DNA of 7,301 nt from Prevotella sp. UBA3294. GTDB taxonomy: Bacteria; Bacteroidota; Bacteroidia; Bacteroidales; Bacteroidaceae. Shown in pieces: positions 1-5,746 of the stretch. Under the pieces are notes generated by a model. That model was not told the DNA's origin, ran no database searches, and was given only the letters and a program-made list of their open reading frames with translations. A program made the position numbers and the translations under genes. The stretch lies in NCBI GenBank assembly GCA_002361535.1, contig DETG01000064.1, positions 1 through 7,301 of the forward strand. Direction: 5' to 3'. Each line of letters begins with the position of its first letter. Within the stretch, counting starts at the first letter, position 1.

Positions 1-971
1 TCCACGTGGTGCCCGAGCAGATGGTGATCGACGGAAACTTCCCCACAGTGGTATCACCGAACCCCGAGAATCCCGAGGCTATGACACTGGGTATGAAACT
101 CGGTACAAAGCTGAATGCCGATCTGGTGATCGCCTCCGATCCCGACGCCGACCGTCTGGCCATCGTATGCCGTAACAACAAGGGCGAGTGGGAGATCCTG
201 AATGGTAACCAGACTTGTATGATGTTCTGCTGGTATATCATCGCCAACAAGAAGAAACTCGGACAGCTCAAGGGAAATGAATTCCTGGTGAAGACAATCG
301 TGACCACCGAGCTGATTGCTGAGATCGCCAAGAAGAATGGGGTGGAACTGCGCGACTGCTATACCGGTTTCAAGTGGATCGCCAACGAGATCCGTATCTC
401 TGAGGGTAAGAAGAAGTATATCGGCGGCGGTGAGGAGAGCTTCGGATTCCTGCCGTTCGATAAGGTACGCGACAAGGATTCACCAGCTTCTATCTGTCTG
501 ATCTGCGAGATTGCTGCCTGGGCAAAGGACAATGGTCGCACACTCTATGACCTGCTGATGGATATCTATGCTGAGTATGGCTTCTCTCGCGAGGTAACCA
601 TCAATGTGGTACGTCCGGGAAAGACAGGTGCCGACGAGATCAAGCAGATGATGACCGACTTCCGTAACAACCCGCCGAAGGAACTGGGAGGTGCAAAGAT
701 CGTGCTGTGGAAAGACTACCAGACGCTGGAGGCCCGCAAGGCTGATGGCAGTGTGGAGAAGATCAATATGCCCACCACGTCGAATGTGCTCCAGTGGTTC
801 TGCGAGGATGGAACTAAAGTGAGTGTCCGCCCCTCTGGAACAGAACCGAAGATCAAGTTCTATACCGAGGTGAAGGATCCTACCTTCAAGTGCGCCGGCT
901 GCTATGAGCGTTGCATGAAGGGTGCCGAAGAGAAGATCGCGGCCATCAAGAAATCGTTGAATCTGGAGTAA
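1..971 (+). CDS. Phospho-sugar mutase (phosphoglucomutase/phosphomannomutase family), C-terminal part
   Basis: Alpha-D-phosphohexomutase that interconverts hexose 1- and 6-phosphates in the cytoplasm. The 5' end lies outside the window; the frame is open from base 3, so no start is called. Visible at 138-155 is the metal-binding loop DPDADR. At 423-449 is the sugar-specificity loop GGGEESFGF, of the GEES type seen in phosphoglucomutase-like members. At 828-863 is the phosphate-binding loop RPSGTEPKIKFY near the C-terminus. The catalytic-serine domain is missing because it lies upstream. About 323 codons are present; Bacteroidales homologues are usually somewhat under 600 residues, so a little over half is seen. 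Between the phosphate loop and the last helix is a C-x2-C-x3-C stretch (near residues 296-303, counting from base 6) that is not needed for catalysis. The gene ends in TAA and is followed by a strong terminator. Glucose versus mannose specificity cannot be decided here. Confidence 0.92.
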   Translation, partial: HVVPEQMVIDGNFPTVVSPNPENPEAMTLGMKLGTKLNADLVIASDPDADRLAIVCRNNKGEWEILNGNQTCMMFCWYIIANKKKLGQLKGNEFLVKTIVTTELIAEIAKKNGVELRDCYTGFKWIANEIRISEGKKKYIGGGEESFGFLPFDKVRDKDSPASICLICEIAAWAKDNGRTLYDLLMDIYAEYGFSREVTINVVRPGKTGADEIKQMMTDFRNNPPKELGGAKIVLWKDYQTLEARKADGSVEKINMPTTSNVLQWFCEDGTKVSVRPSGTEPKIKFYTEVKDPTFKCAGCYERCMKGAEEKIAAIKKSLNLE

Positions 972-1051
972 GCTCCTTTTCCCTATTGGGAAGGCTCAAC
1001 CGCATGCCCGAGCTTGCTCGCTAACCCGTAGCCTTTCCTACATGAAGGTAT

Positions 1052-1083
1052 GCCGCCCCGTCAAAGGGGCGGCTTTCTTTTTT
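1052..1083 (+). terminator. Rho-independent terminator after the mutase gene
   Basis: A perfect 8-bp GC-rich stem (GCCGCCCC at 1052-1059 with GGGGCGGC at 1066-1073) has a 6-nt loop. It is followed directly by a T-rich tract at 1074-1083 (TTTCTTTTTT). It lies about 80 bp after the mutase stop codon and separates that transcript from the kinase gene. Confidence 0.93.
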
Positions 1084-1179
1084 ATCGGCTGGTGCCTTAC
1101 TCCTTTTCTTATGATTTGTAATCAAATAATAATCTCTTCCCCTTTCTCTCTCGACAATAAAAGAAATAATTGGTTTTTC

Positions 1180-1210
1180 TTTGTATTGTCCTCGTTTATT
1201 TGTACTTTTG
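1180..1210 (+). promoter_or_regulatory. Bacteroidota-type promoter of the sugar kinase gene
   Basis: A -33 element TTTG (1180-1183) is separated by 19 bp from a perfect -7 element TAnnTTTG (TACTTTTG, 1203-1210). This matches the primary sigma factor consensus of Bacteroidota. Transcription should start near 1215, leaving a leader of about 20 nt. This excludes the in-frame ATG at 1170, which lies upstream of the promoter. Confidence 0.82.
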
Positions 1211-1235
1211 TCGCCGATTAATCATTAAAAGGATC

Positions 1236-2252
1236 ATGGGAAAAAAGATTGTGACTTTCGGAGAGTTGTTGCTCCGGTTCTCTAAACAGGAGAGTATGCG
1301 ACTGCAGCAGGGTAGGACATTCTTCGGAGATTATGGTGGCAGTGAGGCAAACGTAGCGGTGTCGCTGGCTACCTTGGGTGATGAGGTGGAGTATGTGACA
1401 CGTGTGCCGGATAATCCGATAGGACGGGCTTCTTGCATGAAGCTGCGGGAGTATAACGTGGGTACCACACATGTGCTCTATGGTGGTGACCGCATGGGAT
1501 CCTACTATTATGAGGGCTCTGCGGGCATGCGTAGCTCGAAAGTGATCTACGACCGTGCCTACTCCTCTTTCTATTATCTGGAGCCGCAGATGCTCGACTG
1601 GCACAAGATCTTTGCTAATGCAGGTATCTTCCATGCCTCGGGAATCACTGGGGCTATCTCGCAAGAGTCGGCAGATGCTACGTTTGAGGCCCTGCGTATC
1701 GCCGACGAGATGGGACTGACCATCTCCTTTGATGTCAACTACCGAAAGAACCTGTGGAAGTATGGAGCCGAACCCAAGTCAACCCTGAGCAAAATGCTCA
1801 GTTTTGCTGATGTGGTGTTCGCCGATGTGATAGAATATGAGTATATGACCGACCGCAAAGTACCGTTCCCGGCTATGTCGTCCGACTATGAGATGCCGAT
1901 GGAGGTATATCGTGAGTGGTTCGATGAAATCCATGCCCGCTGGCCGCGCTGCAAGAAATGGCTCATGGGAATGCGCAACATGATCAGCTCAAGTAGGAAT
2001 ACACTCACTGCCTTGCTCTGGGATCAGGGCACCCTTTATCAAACACGTATCTACGATATCCAGGGAATCGTCGATGCCATGGGAGTGGGGGATGCCTTCA
2101 CGGCAGGACAGCTCCATGCCTTGAATGCCTATCCCGATGATCCGCAGAAAATATTGGATTATTCGTTGGCGGCAGCCACGCTGAAATATTCCATTGCCGG
2201 TGACTTCAACCTGGCCACCGATGAGGAGATAACAGAATTGATGAAAGGATAG
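1236..2252 (+). CDS. kdgK: 2-keto-3-deoxygluconate kinase (PfkB/ribokinase family)
   Basis: Predicted cytoplasmic kinase that phosphorylates 2-dehydro-3-deoxy-D-gluconate to KDPG with ATP, a step in uronate and pectin breakdown. The ATG at 1236 (338 residues) is chosen because AAAAGGA precedes it, the protein then starts MGKKIVTFGE as in relatives, and a promoter lies just upstream; an earlier in-frame ATG adds an implausible hydrophobic extension. PfkB features in order: GGSEANVAVSLATLG near residues 34-48, the substrate-region segment DVNYRKNLW at 166-174, and the ATP/anion-hole motif GVGDAF at 283-288 with catalytic Asp286. Most relatives have GAGD or GGGD, so Val284 is slightly unusual. 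The C-terminal KYSIAGDFNLAT is characteristic of the KdgK branch. No KDPG aldolase gene (kdgA/eda) is adjacent, although the two are often paired. Another PfkB sugar kinase activity remains possible. Confidence 0.85.
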   Translation: MGKKIVTFGELLLRFSKQESMRLQQGRTFFGDYGGSEANVAVSLATLGDEVEYVTRVPDNPIGRASCMKLREYNVGTTHVLYGGDRMGSYYYEGSAGMRSSKVIYDRAYSSFYYLEPQMLDWHKIFANAGIFHASGITGAISQESADATFEALRIADEMGLTISFDVNYRKNLWKYGAEPKSTLSKMLSFADVVFADVIEYEYMTDRKVPFPAMSSDYEMPMEVYREWFDEIHARWPRCKKWLMGMRNMISSSRNTLTALLWDQGTLYQTRIYDIQGIVDAMGVGDAFTAGQLHALNAYPDDPQKILDYSLAAATLKYSIAGDFNLATDEEITELMKG

Positions 2253-2274
2253 GGCACACCTATTCTTTCATCAA
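2238..2274. terminator. Hairpin overlapping the kdgK stop codon, candidate shared terminator of two convergent genes
   Basis: TTGATGAAAGGATAGG (2238-2253) pairs with CCTATTCTTTCATCAA (2259-2274) over 16 bp with one G-U wobble and a 5-nt loop. The left arm includes the last codons and stop of kdgK. No T-run follows on the plus strand; on the minus strand the flank is only moderately T-rich (TTCTGTTATC). It may therefore act as a 3' stabilising or attenuating structure rather than a classical intrinsic terminator. It sits between convergent genes, where a bidirectional terminator is expected. Confidence 0.6.
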
Positions 2275-2302
2275 GGAATAGAAAAAGCCTATTCTTTCAT
2301 CA
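2259..2302. repeat. Direct repeat of the 3' end of the minus-strand gene (15 bp, period 29)
   Basis: CCTATTCTTTCATCA occurs at 2259-2273 and again, identically, at 2288-2302. The second copy encodes the last codons and stop of the minus-strand gene; the first is non-coding. A third, inverted copy with one difference is the 3' end of kdgK (2238-2253). Alternative smaller hairpins can form between the copies, for example 2260-2268 with 2273-2281 (9 bp, one wobble, 4-nt loop). Confidence 0.85.
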
Positions 2303-2729
2303 GGGAGTCGAAGAAACTGTCAAGGTCTTTGTCCAGATCTTCCATCAGGTCACCGCCGATGATGATGGTGTCATCGTCGGCTACATACAACTCGGCGATG
2401 GGCTCCTTGTCGTCATTCTCCAACACGAAACTATAGGGCTTCATAATCCCTAAGTTGTCAACCACCTCATGCAGCCGGTGCAGCTCCTTACGAAGGATGG
2501 CTGTCACCTCTTCGTAGAAGTTCTCGTCTTTGTTGTCGATCCACTGCTCCACCACGCAACGGGTAATCTCCTGCTCATTGTCGTCAAAGGCAATCATCTC
2601 GCCGCTTTCTTGCGAAACGAGCAGGTAAATGTCGGTAAGCAGAGAGGTGTCCTCGGTAGCGGGCAGCTTCTGCGCTATCTTCTTGACAGCGCGTTCAATC
2701 TGCTGGGTAGTTTGTTCGGTTACTTGCAT
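2289..2729 (-). CDS. Conserved-type acidic protein of unknown function
   Basis: A 146-residue protein I cannot assign to a function. It has no signal peptide, no membrane segment and no catalytic motif that I recognise, so it is probably cytoplasmic. It is strongly acidic, with Asp/Glu clusters near residues 46-53, 66-75 and 105-146. It appears to have a helical N-terminal half (residues 5-22 and 70-93), then a probable beta-rich part with MKPYSFVLEN and IAELYVADDDTIIIGG, and an amphipathic acidic C-terminal helix ending SFFDSLMKE. The gene is real rather than a shadow: it fills the only sizeable gap between the kinase and rseC, has a well-spaced promoter ahead of it, and uses codons like its neighbours. 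The start at 2729 has only an A-rich leader and no Shine-Dalgarno. It is transcribed away from the rseC-rnf operon. Similar short acidic proteins occur in Bacteroidales, as far as I recall without assigned roles. Confidence 0.78.
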   Translation of the reverse strand: MQVTEQTTQQIERAVKKIAQKLPATEDTSLLTDIYLLVSQESGEMIAFDDNEQEITRCVVEQWIDNKDENFYEEVTAILRKELHRLHEVVDNLGIMKPYSFVLENDDKEPIAELYVADDDTIIIGGDLMEDLDKDLDSFFDSLMKE

Positions 2730-2749
2730 AAGTTTATCTTTTATCGTTA

Positions 2750-2780
2750 CAAAGTTAAGCTATTTTATGCGAACTACAAA
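2750..2780 (-). promoter_or_regulatory. Bacteroidota-type promoter of the minus-strand unknown gene
   Basis: Read on the minus strand, TTTG (2777-2780) is followed after exactly 19 bp by TAACTTTG (2750-2757), a perfect TAnnTTTG -7 element. The transcript would begin near 2745 and have a leader of only about 15 nt before the ATG at 2729. Confidence 0.8.
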
Positions 2781-2797
2781 ATATTTCGGGGATTTTA

Positions 2798-2828
2798 TTT
2801 GTCTGCAAACGATAACGTACAACTTTTG
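2798..2828 (+). promoter_or_regulatory. Possible second, upstream promoter for the rseC-rnf operon
   Basis: TTTG (2798-2801) and AACTTTTG (2821-2828) have the right 19-bp spacing, but the first base of the -7 element is A instead of T. It would give a leader of over 100 nt for rseC. It is weaker than the downstream candidate and may be chance in this AT-rich gap. Confidence 0.35.
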
Positions 2829-2859
2829 TTAACTATCATGCAATTATTTACGTTTTTTA

Positions 2860-2890
2860 TTGGTTATTAAAAAATATAATCGTATCTTTG
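2860..2890 (+). promoter_or_regulatory. Bacteroidota-type promoter of the rseC-rnf operon
   Basis: TTG (2860-2862) is followed after 20 bp by TATCTTTG (2883-2890), a perfect TAnnTTTG -7 element. The start site should lie near 2895-2898, giving a leader of about 45 nt before the rseC ATG. No other gap further down the operon holds a comparable promoter, so rseC to rnfG are probably one transcript. Confidence 0.75.
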
Positions 2891-2900
2891 CATTTGCAAA
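2887..2900. promoter_or_regulatory. Palindrome over the -7 element and start site of the rseC-rnf promoter
   Basis: TTTGCA and TGCAAA form a perfect 6-bp inverted repeat around a 2-bp centre. The left arm includes the TTTG of the -7 element and the right arm falls on the predicted transcription start. The position would suit a repressor operator. A related element (TTTGTCTGCAAA, 2798-2809) overlaps the possible upstream promoter, and both continue with C after TGCAAA. Regulatory function is inference only. Confidence 0.3.
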
Positions 2901-2940
2901 CTCGACATGGCAAATCGATAACTAAAGCGAACAGATATAC

Positions 2941-3369
2941 ATGAGTCAGAAAATCTTCCATAGCGGCACGATAGAGTCGATAGAGGGCGACAGCATGCGA
3001 GTGCGCATCGTGCAGACCTCGGCATGTGCTGCATGTAAGGTGTCGGCACATTGTCATGCCGCTGAGCAGAAAGAGAAAGTGGTTGATGTGTGTCGGGTAA
3101 AGGATGTGTCTGTCTATCATCCAGGTGAGACGGTGATGCTGGTGGCCTCTTCTCAAACGGGAATGCGTGCTGTGACAGTGGCTTTCCTCATTCCTTTCCT
3201 CCTGATGGTGGCGACTGTGTTCGTGTGCAGTCGTTTTACCGACAGTGAGCCATTGATGGCATTGGCAGGCATCGTGTTCCTTATACCTTATTATATAGTG
3301 CTCTTTCTGTTGCGCAACCGGTTGCAGGAACAGTTTGCATTCAGTGTGGAGAAAATCAATAATAACTAA
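2941..3369 (+). CDS. rseC: RseC family membrane protein, first gene of the rnf operon
   Basis: A 142-residue inner-membrane protein of the RseC family (RseC/SoxR-reducing system). The N-terminal part is a small beta-rich cytoplasmic domain containing the conserved cysteine group C29-x2-C32-x5-C38. Two hydrophobic helices follow at about residues 77-97 and 104-124, separated by a short loop, and the tail is basic. In Enterobacteria RseC affects sigma-E signalling and, with the Rnf-like Rsx proteins, keeps the SoxR [2Fe-2S] cluster reduced. In Bacteroidales its gene typically leads the rnf operon, so a role in the redox function or assembly of Rnf is more likely here than sigma-E control; that is inference. 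The ATG at 2941 gives the family's usual N-terminus; no clear Shine-Dalgarno is present. rnfB begins 17 bp downstream. Confidence 0.87.
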   Translation: MSQKIFHSGTIESIEGDSMRVRIVQTSACAACKVSAHCHAAEQKEKVVDVCRVKDVSVYHPGETVMLVASSQTGMRAVTVAFLIPFLLMVATVFVCSRFTDSEPLMALAGIVFLIPYYIVLFLLRNRLQEQFAFSVEKINNN

Positions 3370-3386
3370 AACAAATACAAAGAATT

Positions 3387-4334
3387 ATGAACTGTATTTT
3401 GACCGCAGTGATCGTTCTTGGAGGTATCGCCCTGATAGCAGCGCTGATACTCTATTTCTGTTCCAAGAAGTTCGCTGTTCAGGAAGATCCCCGTATCGGA
3501 CAGGTCACGGCAACGCTGCCTGGTGCTAACTGCGGAGGCTGCGGATTTGCTGGCTGCTCCGGTCTGGCCTCGGCGTTGGTGAAAGCAGCCGATGCAGGAT
3601 CGTTAGAAGGACTGAACTGTCCGGTGGGCGGTGCAGAGGTGATGGGTAAAGTGGCGGATTTATTAGGGATGGCCATTGCCAATTCGGATCCCAAGGTGGC
3701 TGTCGTGCGCTGTAACGGTACATGTGCCCTTCGTCCCCGTATCGCAGAGTACAATGGCTTACGTACCTGTTCGGCCATGAATGCCACGGGTGCTGGTGAG
3801 ACAGCCTGCGGCTTCGGCTGTTTAGGATGTGGCGACTGTGTGGCTGCCTGTCAGTTCGATGCCATCCGCATGAATCCGGAAACAGGACTGCCCGAGGTGG
3901 ATGAAGAGAAGTGTACCTCTTGCGGTGCCTGTGTGAAGGCTTGTCCCCGTCAGATCATCGAACTGCGTAAGAAAGGACCGAAGGGTCGTCGTGTGTATGT
4001 GAGTTGTGTGAACAAGGACAAGGGGCCTGCTGCCATGAAAGCCTGTAAGGCTGCCTGTATCGGCTGTGGCAAGTGCGTGAAGGAATGTAAGTTCGAGGCG
4101 ATCACCCTTGAGAACAACGTGAGCTACATCGACTTCAATAAGTGCCGCTTGTGTAAGAAGTGTGTCGAGGCTTGTCCCACGAAGGCTATCCATGCCGTGA
4201 ACTTCCCGGCACCGAAGCCTAAGGCAGAAGCACCGAAAGAACAACCGAGCGAAACTGGTTCTGCTAATACGACCAGTCAATCTGCTACAACCAGTAATCC
4301 TAACCCCATTAATCAAAAGGAGGAACAGGCATGA
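3387..4334 (+). CDS. rnfB: Rnf complex subunit B, membrane-anchored polyferredoxin
   Basis: Electron-entry subunit of the Rnf complex (ferredoxin:NAD+ oxidoreductase), 315 residues. An N-terminal membrane anchor (about residues 4-25) is followed by a 4Fe-4S domain with C49, C52, C57 and C78. A middle region has C109, C113, C128 and C141, which probably bind another cluster. Four CxxCxxCxxxC ferredoxin motifs follow, starting at C145, C176, C224 and C253. Together this suggests about six [4Fe-4S] clusters, as in the long RnfB of anaerobes; the enterobacterial RsxB, under 200 residues, has fewer. Residues 274-315 form a Pro/Ala/Lys- then Thr/Ser/Asn-rich tail without cysteines, probably disordered. 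The start is supported by the anchor beginning directly at Met1. There is no Shine-Dalgarno. The stop codon overlaps rnfC by 4 bp, implying translational coupling. Confidence 0.97.
   Translation: MNCILTAVIVLGGIALIAALILYFCSKKFAVQEDPRIGQVTATLPGANCGGCGFAGCSGLASALVKAADAGSLEGLNCPVGGAEVMGKVADLLGMAIANSDPKVAVVRCNGTCALRPRIAEYNGLRTCSAMNATGAGETACGFGCLGCGDCVAACQFDAIRMNPETGLPEVDEEKCTSCGACVKACPRQIIELRKKGPKGRRVYVSCVNKDKGPAAMKACKAACIGCGKCVKECKFEAITLENNVSYIDFNKCRLCKKCVEACPTKAIHAVNFPAPKPKAEAPKEQPSETGSANTTSQSATTSNPNPINQKEEQA
4315..4323 (+). promoter_or_regulatory. Strong Shine-Dalgarno of rnfC inside the end of rnfB
   Basis: AAAAGGAGG lies 7 nt before the rnfC ATG at 4331. It is the only consensus-like ribosome binding site in the window; the other starts have A-rich leaders, at most a short AAGGA (kdgK), as is normal in Bacteroidota. 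Because it is embedded in the low-complexity tail of rnfB, the tail's last codons are constrained by it. Confidence 0.8.
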
Positions 4335-5698
4335 AAATCAGAACATTCCGTATAGGTGGCGTTCATCCCGAGGAGAACAAGCTTACCCACGAAGTAGCGA
4401 CACAGGTGGCTGCATTGCCTCAACAGGCTATCTTCCCTCTGTCGCAGCATATCGGTGCACCTGCCAAGCCTGTTGTGGCTAAGGGTGACAAAGTGAAGGT
4501 GGGAACATTGATTGCCGAGGCCGGAGGCTTTGTCTCAGCTCCGATCTATTCCTCTGTGTCGGGTACCGTACTGAAAATCGATACGGCCATCGATGCCACA
4601 GGCTATCGTAAGCCAGTCATTATTATTAAGGTGGAAGGTGACGAATGGGAAGAGAGCATTGACCGCAGCGACAAACTGGAGCTGGTGGCCGACCATCCCG
4701 AGCTCACTCCCGAGGAGATCATCAACCGTGTGAAGGTTGCTGGTGTCACGGGTATGGGCGGTGCCGGATTCCCCACATTCATCAAGCTCACACCGCCACC
4801 TACTGCCAAGGCAGAGTGTGTCATCATCAATGCTGTGGAATGTGAGCCGTATATCACTGCCGACTACCGTCTGATGATGGAGAAGGCCGATGAGATCTTG
4901 GTGGGACTTGAACTGCTGATGATTGCCGCGAAGGTAACAACGGGCTATATCGGCATCGAGACCAACAAACCGGCAGCTATCGAACTGCTCAATAAGAAAT
5001 GTGAGGAAAAGTTCAGTGCTTCGAGCTACCACGTTGAAGTAGTACCACTCAAGCAGCGTTATCCTCAGGGGGGTGAGAAGCAGCTGGTGGATGCAGTGAT
5101 CCGCCGTCAGGTACCCGCTCCTCCTGCTATCCCTGTCAATGTAGGTGCGATCGTGCAGAACGTGGGTACCGCTTTTGCCGTCTATGAAGCGGTGATGAAG
5201 CACAAACCCCTCTTTGAACGTTATACTACGGTAACAGGAAAGAGACTCGCCAACCCCGGGAATTTCCTCGTTCGCATGGGTACGCCGATGAAGGATCTGA
5301 TTGATGCCTGCGGCGGTATGCCCGAGGGTGACAATAAACTGTTGGCAGGTGGTCCGATGATGGGTAAAGCCTTGACATCCACAGAAGTACCTATCTGTAA
5401 GGGAACAAATAGTGTAACGATTCTCTCCGATGATGATGCCCGACGTAAGGAAGCCGAGCCTTGTATCCGTTGCGCCAAATGTGTGGGCGCCTGTCCGATG
5501 GGATTGGAACCCTATCTTCTCGCAACCCTCTCCAGTATGAAGAACTGGGAACGTGTGGAGGCCGAGGATATCACCTCCTGCATCGAGTGCGGCTCCTGTC
5601 AGTTCACCTGTCCTGCCCACCGTCCGCTGCTCGATAACATCCGTCTGGGCAAGTCTACGGTCATGGGTATCATCCGTGCCCGCAATGCCAAGAAATAA
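4331..5698 (+). CDS. rnfC: Rnf complex subunit C, NADH-binding peripheral subunit
   Basis: Peripheral cytoplasmic subunit (455 residues) that exchanges electrons with NAD(H) through FMN and two [4Fe-4S] clusters. The N-terminus (residues 1-105) is the barrel-sandwich domain with repeated short beta strands. The nucleotide/FMN-binding domain, related to complex I NuoF, shows GMGGAGFPT at 141-149, NAVECEPYITAD at 167-178 and GGEKQL at 247-252. A SLBB-type segment follows (about 268-345). Two C-x2-C-x2-C-x3-C motifs bind the clusters: C378/C381/C384/C388 and C417/C420/C423/C427. It lacks the long Ala/Lys-rich C-terminal extension of the enterobacterial RsxC; the length is typical of anaerobic Rnf. 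It overlaps rnfB by 4 bp with a strong Shine-Dalgarno, and is followed by a 48-bp repeat-bearing gap before rnfD. Confidence 0.97.
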   Translation: MKIRTFRIGGVHPEENKLTHEVATQVAALPQQAIFPLSQHIGAPAKPVVAKGDKVKVGTLIAEAGGFVSAPIYSSVSGTVLKIDTAIDATGYRKPVIIIKVEGDEWEESIDRSDKLELVADHPELTPEEIINRVKVAGVTGMGGAGFPTFIKLTPPPTAKAECVIINAVECEPYITADYRLMMEKADEILVGLELLMIAAKVTTGYIGIETNKPAAIELLNKKCEEKFSASSYHVEVVPLKQRYPQGGEKQLVDAVIRRQVPAPPAIPVNVGAIVQNVGTAFAVYEAVMKHKPLFERYTTVTGKRLANPGNFLVRMGTPMKDLIDACGGMPEGDNKLLAGGPMMGKALTSTEVPICKGTNSVTILSDDDARRKEAEPCIRCAKCVGACPMGLEPYLLATLSSMKNWERVEAEDITSCIECGSCQFTCPAHRPLLDNIRLGKSTVMGIIRARNAKK

Positions 5699-5717
5699 TC
5701 CAGGGAATCGCTAATCA

Positions 5718-5742
5718 TCAGTAATCAGTAAATAGTAAACGA
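5718..5742. repeat. 7-bp repeat units with TAA stops in the rnfC-rnfD gap
   Basis: Two tandem copies of TCAGTAA (5718-5724, 5725-5731) and a degenerate third, ATAGTAA (5732-5738), fill the middle of the gap. The TAA triplets at 5722, 5729 and 5736 are 7 bp apart and so fall in all three reading frames. No promoter or terminator hairpin is evident in the gap. Confidence 0.7.
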
Positions 5743-5746
5743 CATT

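Noticed and set aside
972..1051. Possible structured RNA or REP-like element between the mutase stop and the terminator (CGAG/CTCG at 1009-1020, CCTT/AAGG at 1032-1048)
   Set aside because: The stems are only 4-5 bp and not nested into a convincing fold; probably just the 3' UTR.
1170..1235. Longer kdgK form starting at ATG 1170
   Set aside because: The start lies upstream of the promoter's -33 element, and the extension is a hydrophobic stretch foreign to the family.
1218..1664. A 148-codon minus-strand open frame across the kdgK start
   Set aside because: It is opposite the conserved PfkB N-terminus, has no recognisable protein features and extends over the kdgK leader; it is a shadow.
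2469..2870. A 133-codon plus-strand open frame through the unknown gene and the divergent promoter region
   Set aside because: It runs through three promoter elements and the AT-rich gap. The minus-strand frame has a better start, promoter and composition.
4535..5620. A 361-codon open frame on the minus strand opposite rnfC
   Set aside because: It lies wholly within rnfC, whose Fe-S and FMN motifs are unmistakable. The translation is of low quality (His/Thr/Arg-rich, no domain) and there is no promoter; it is a codon-bias shadow.
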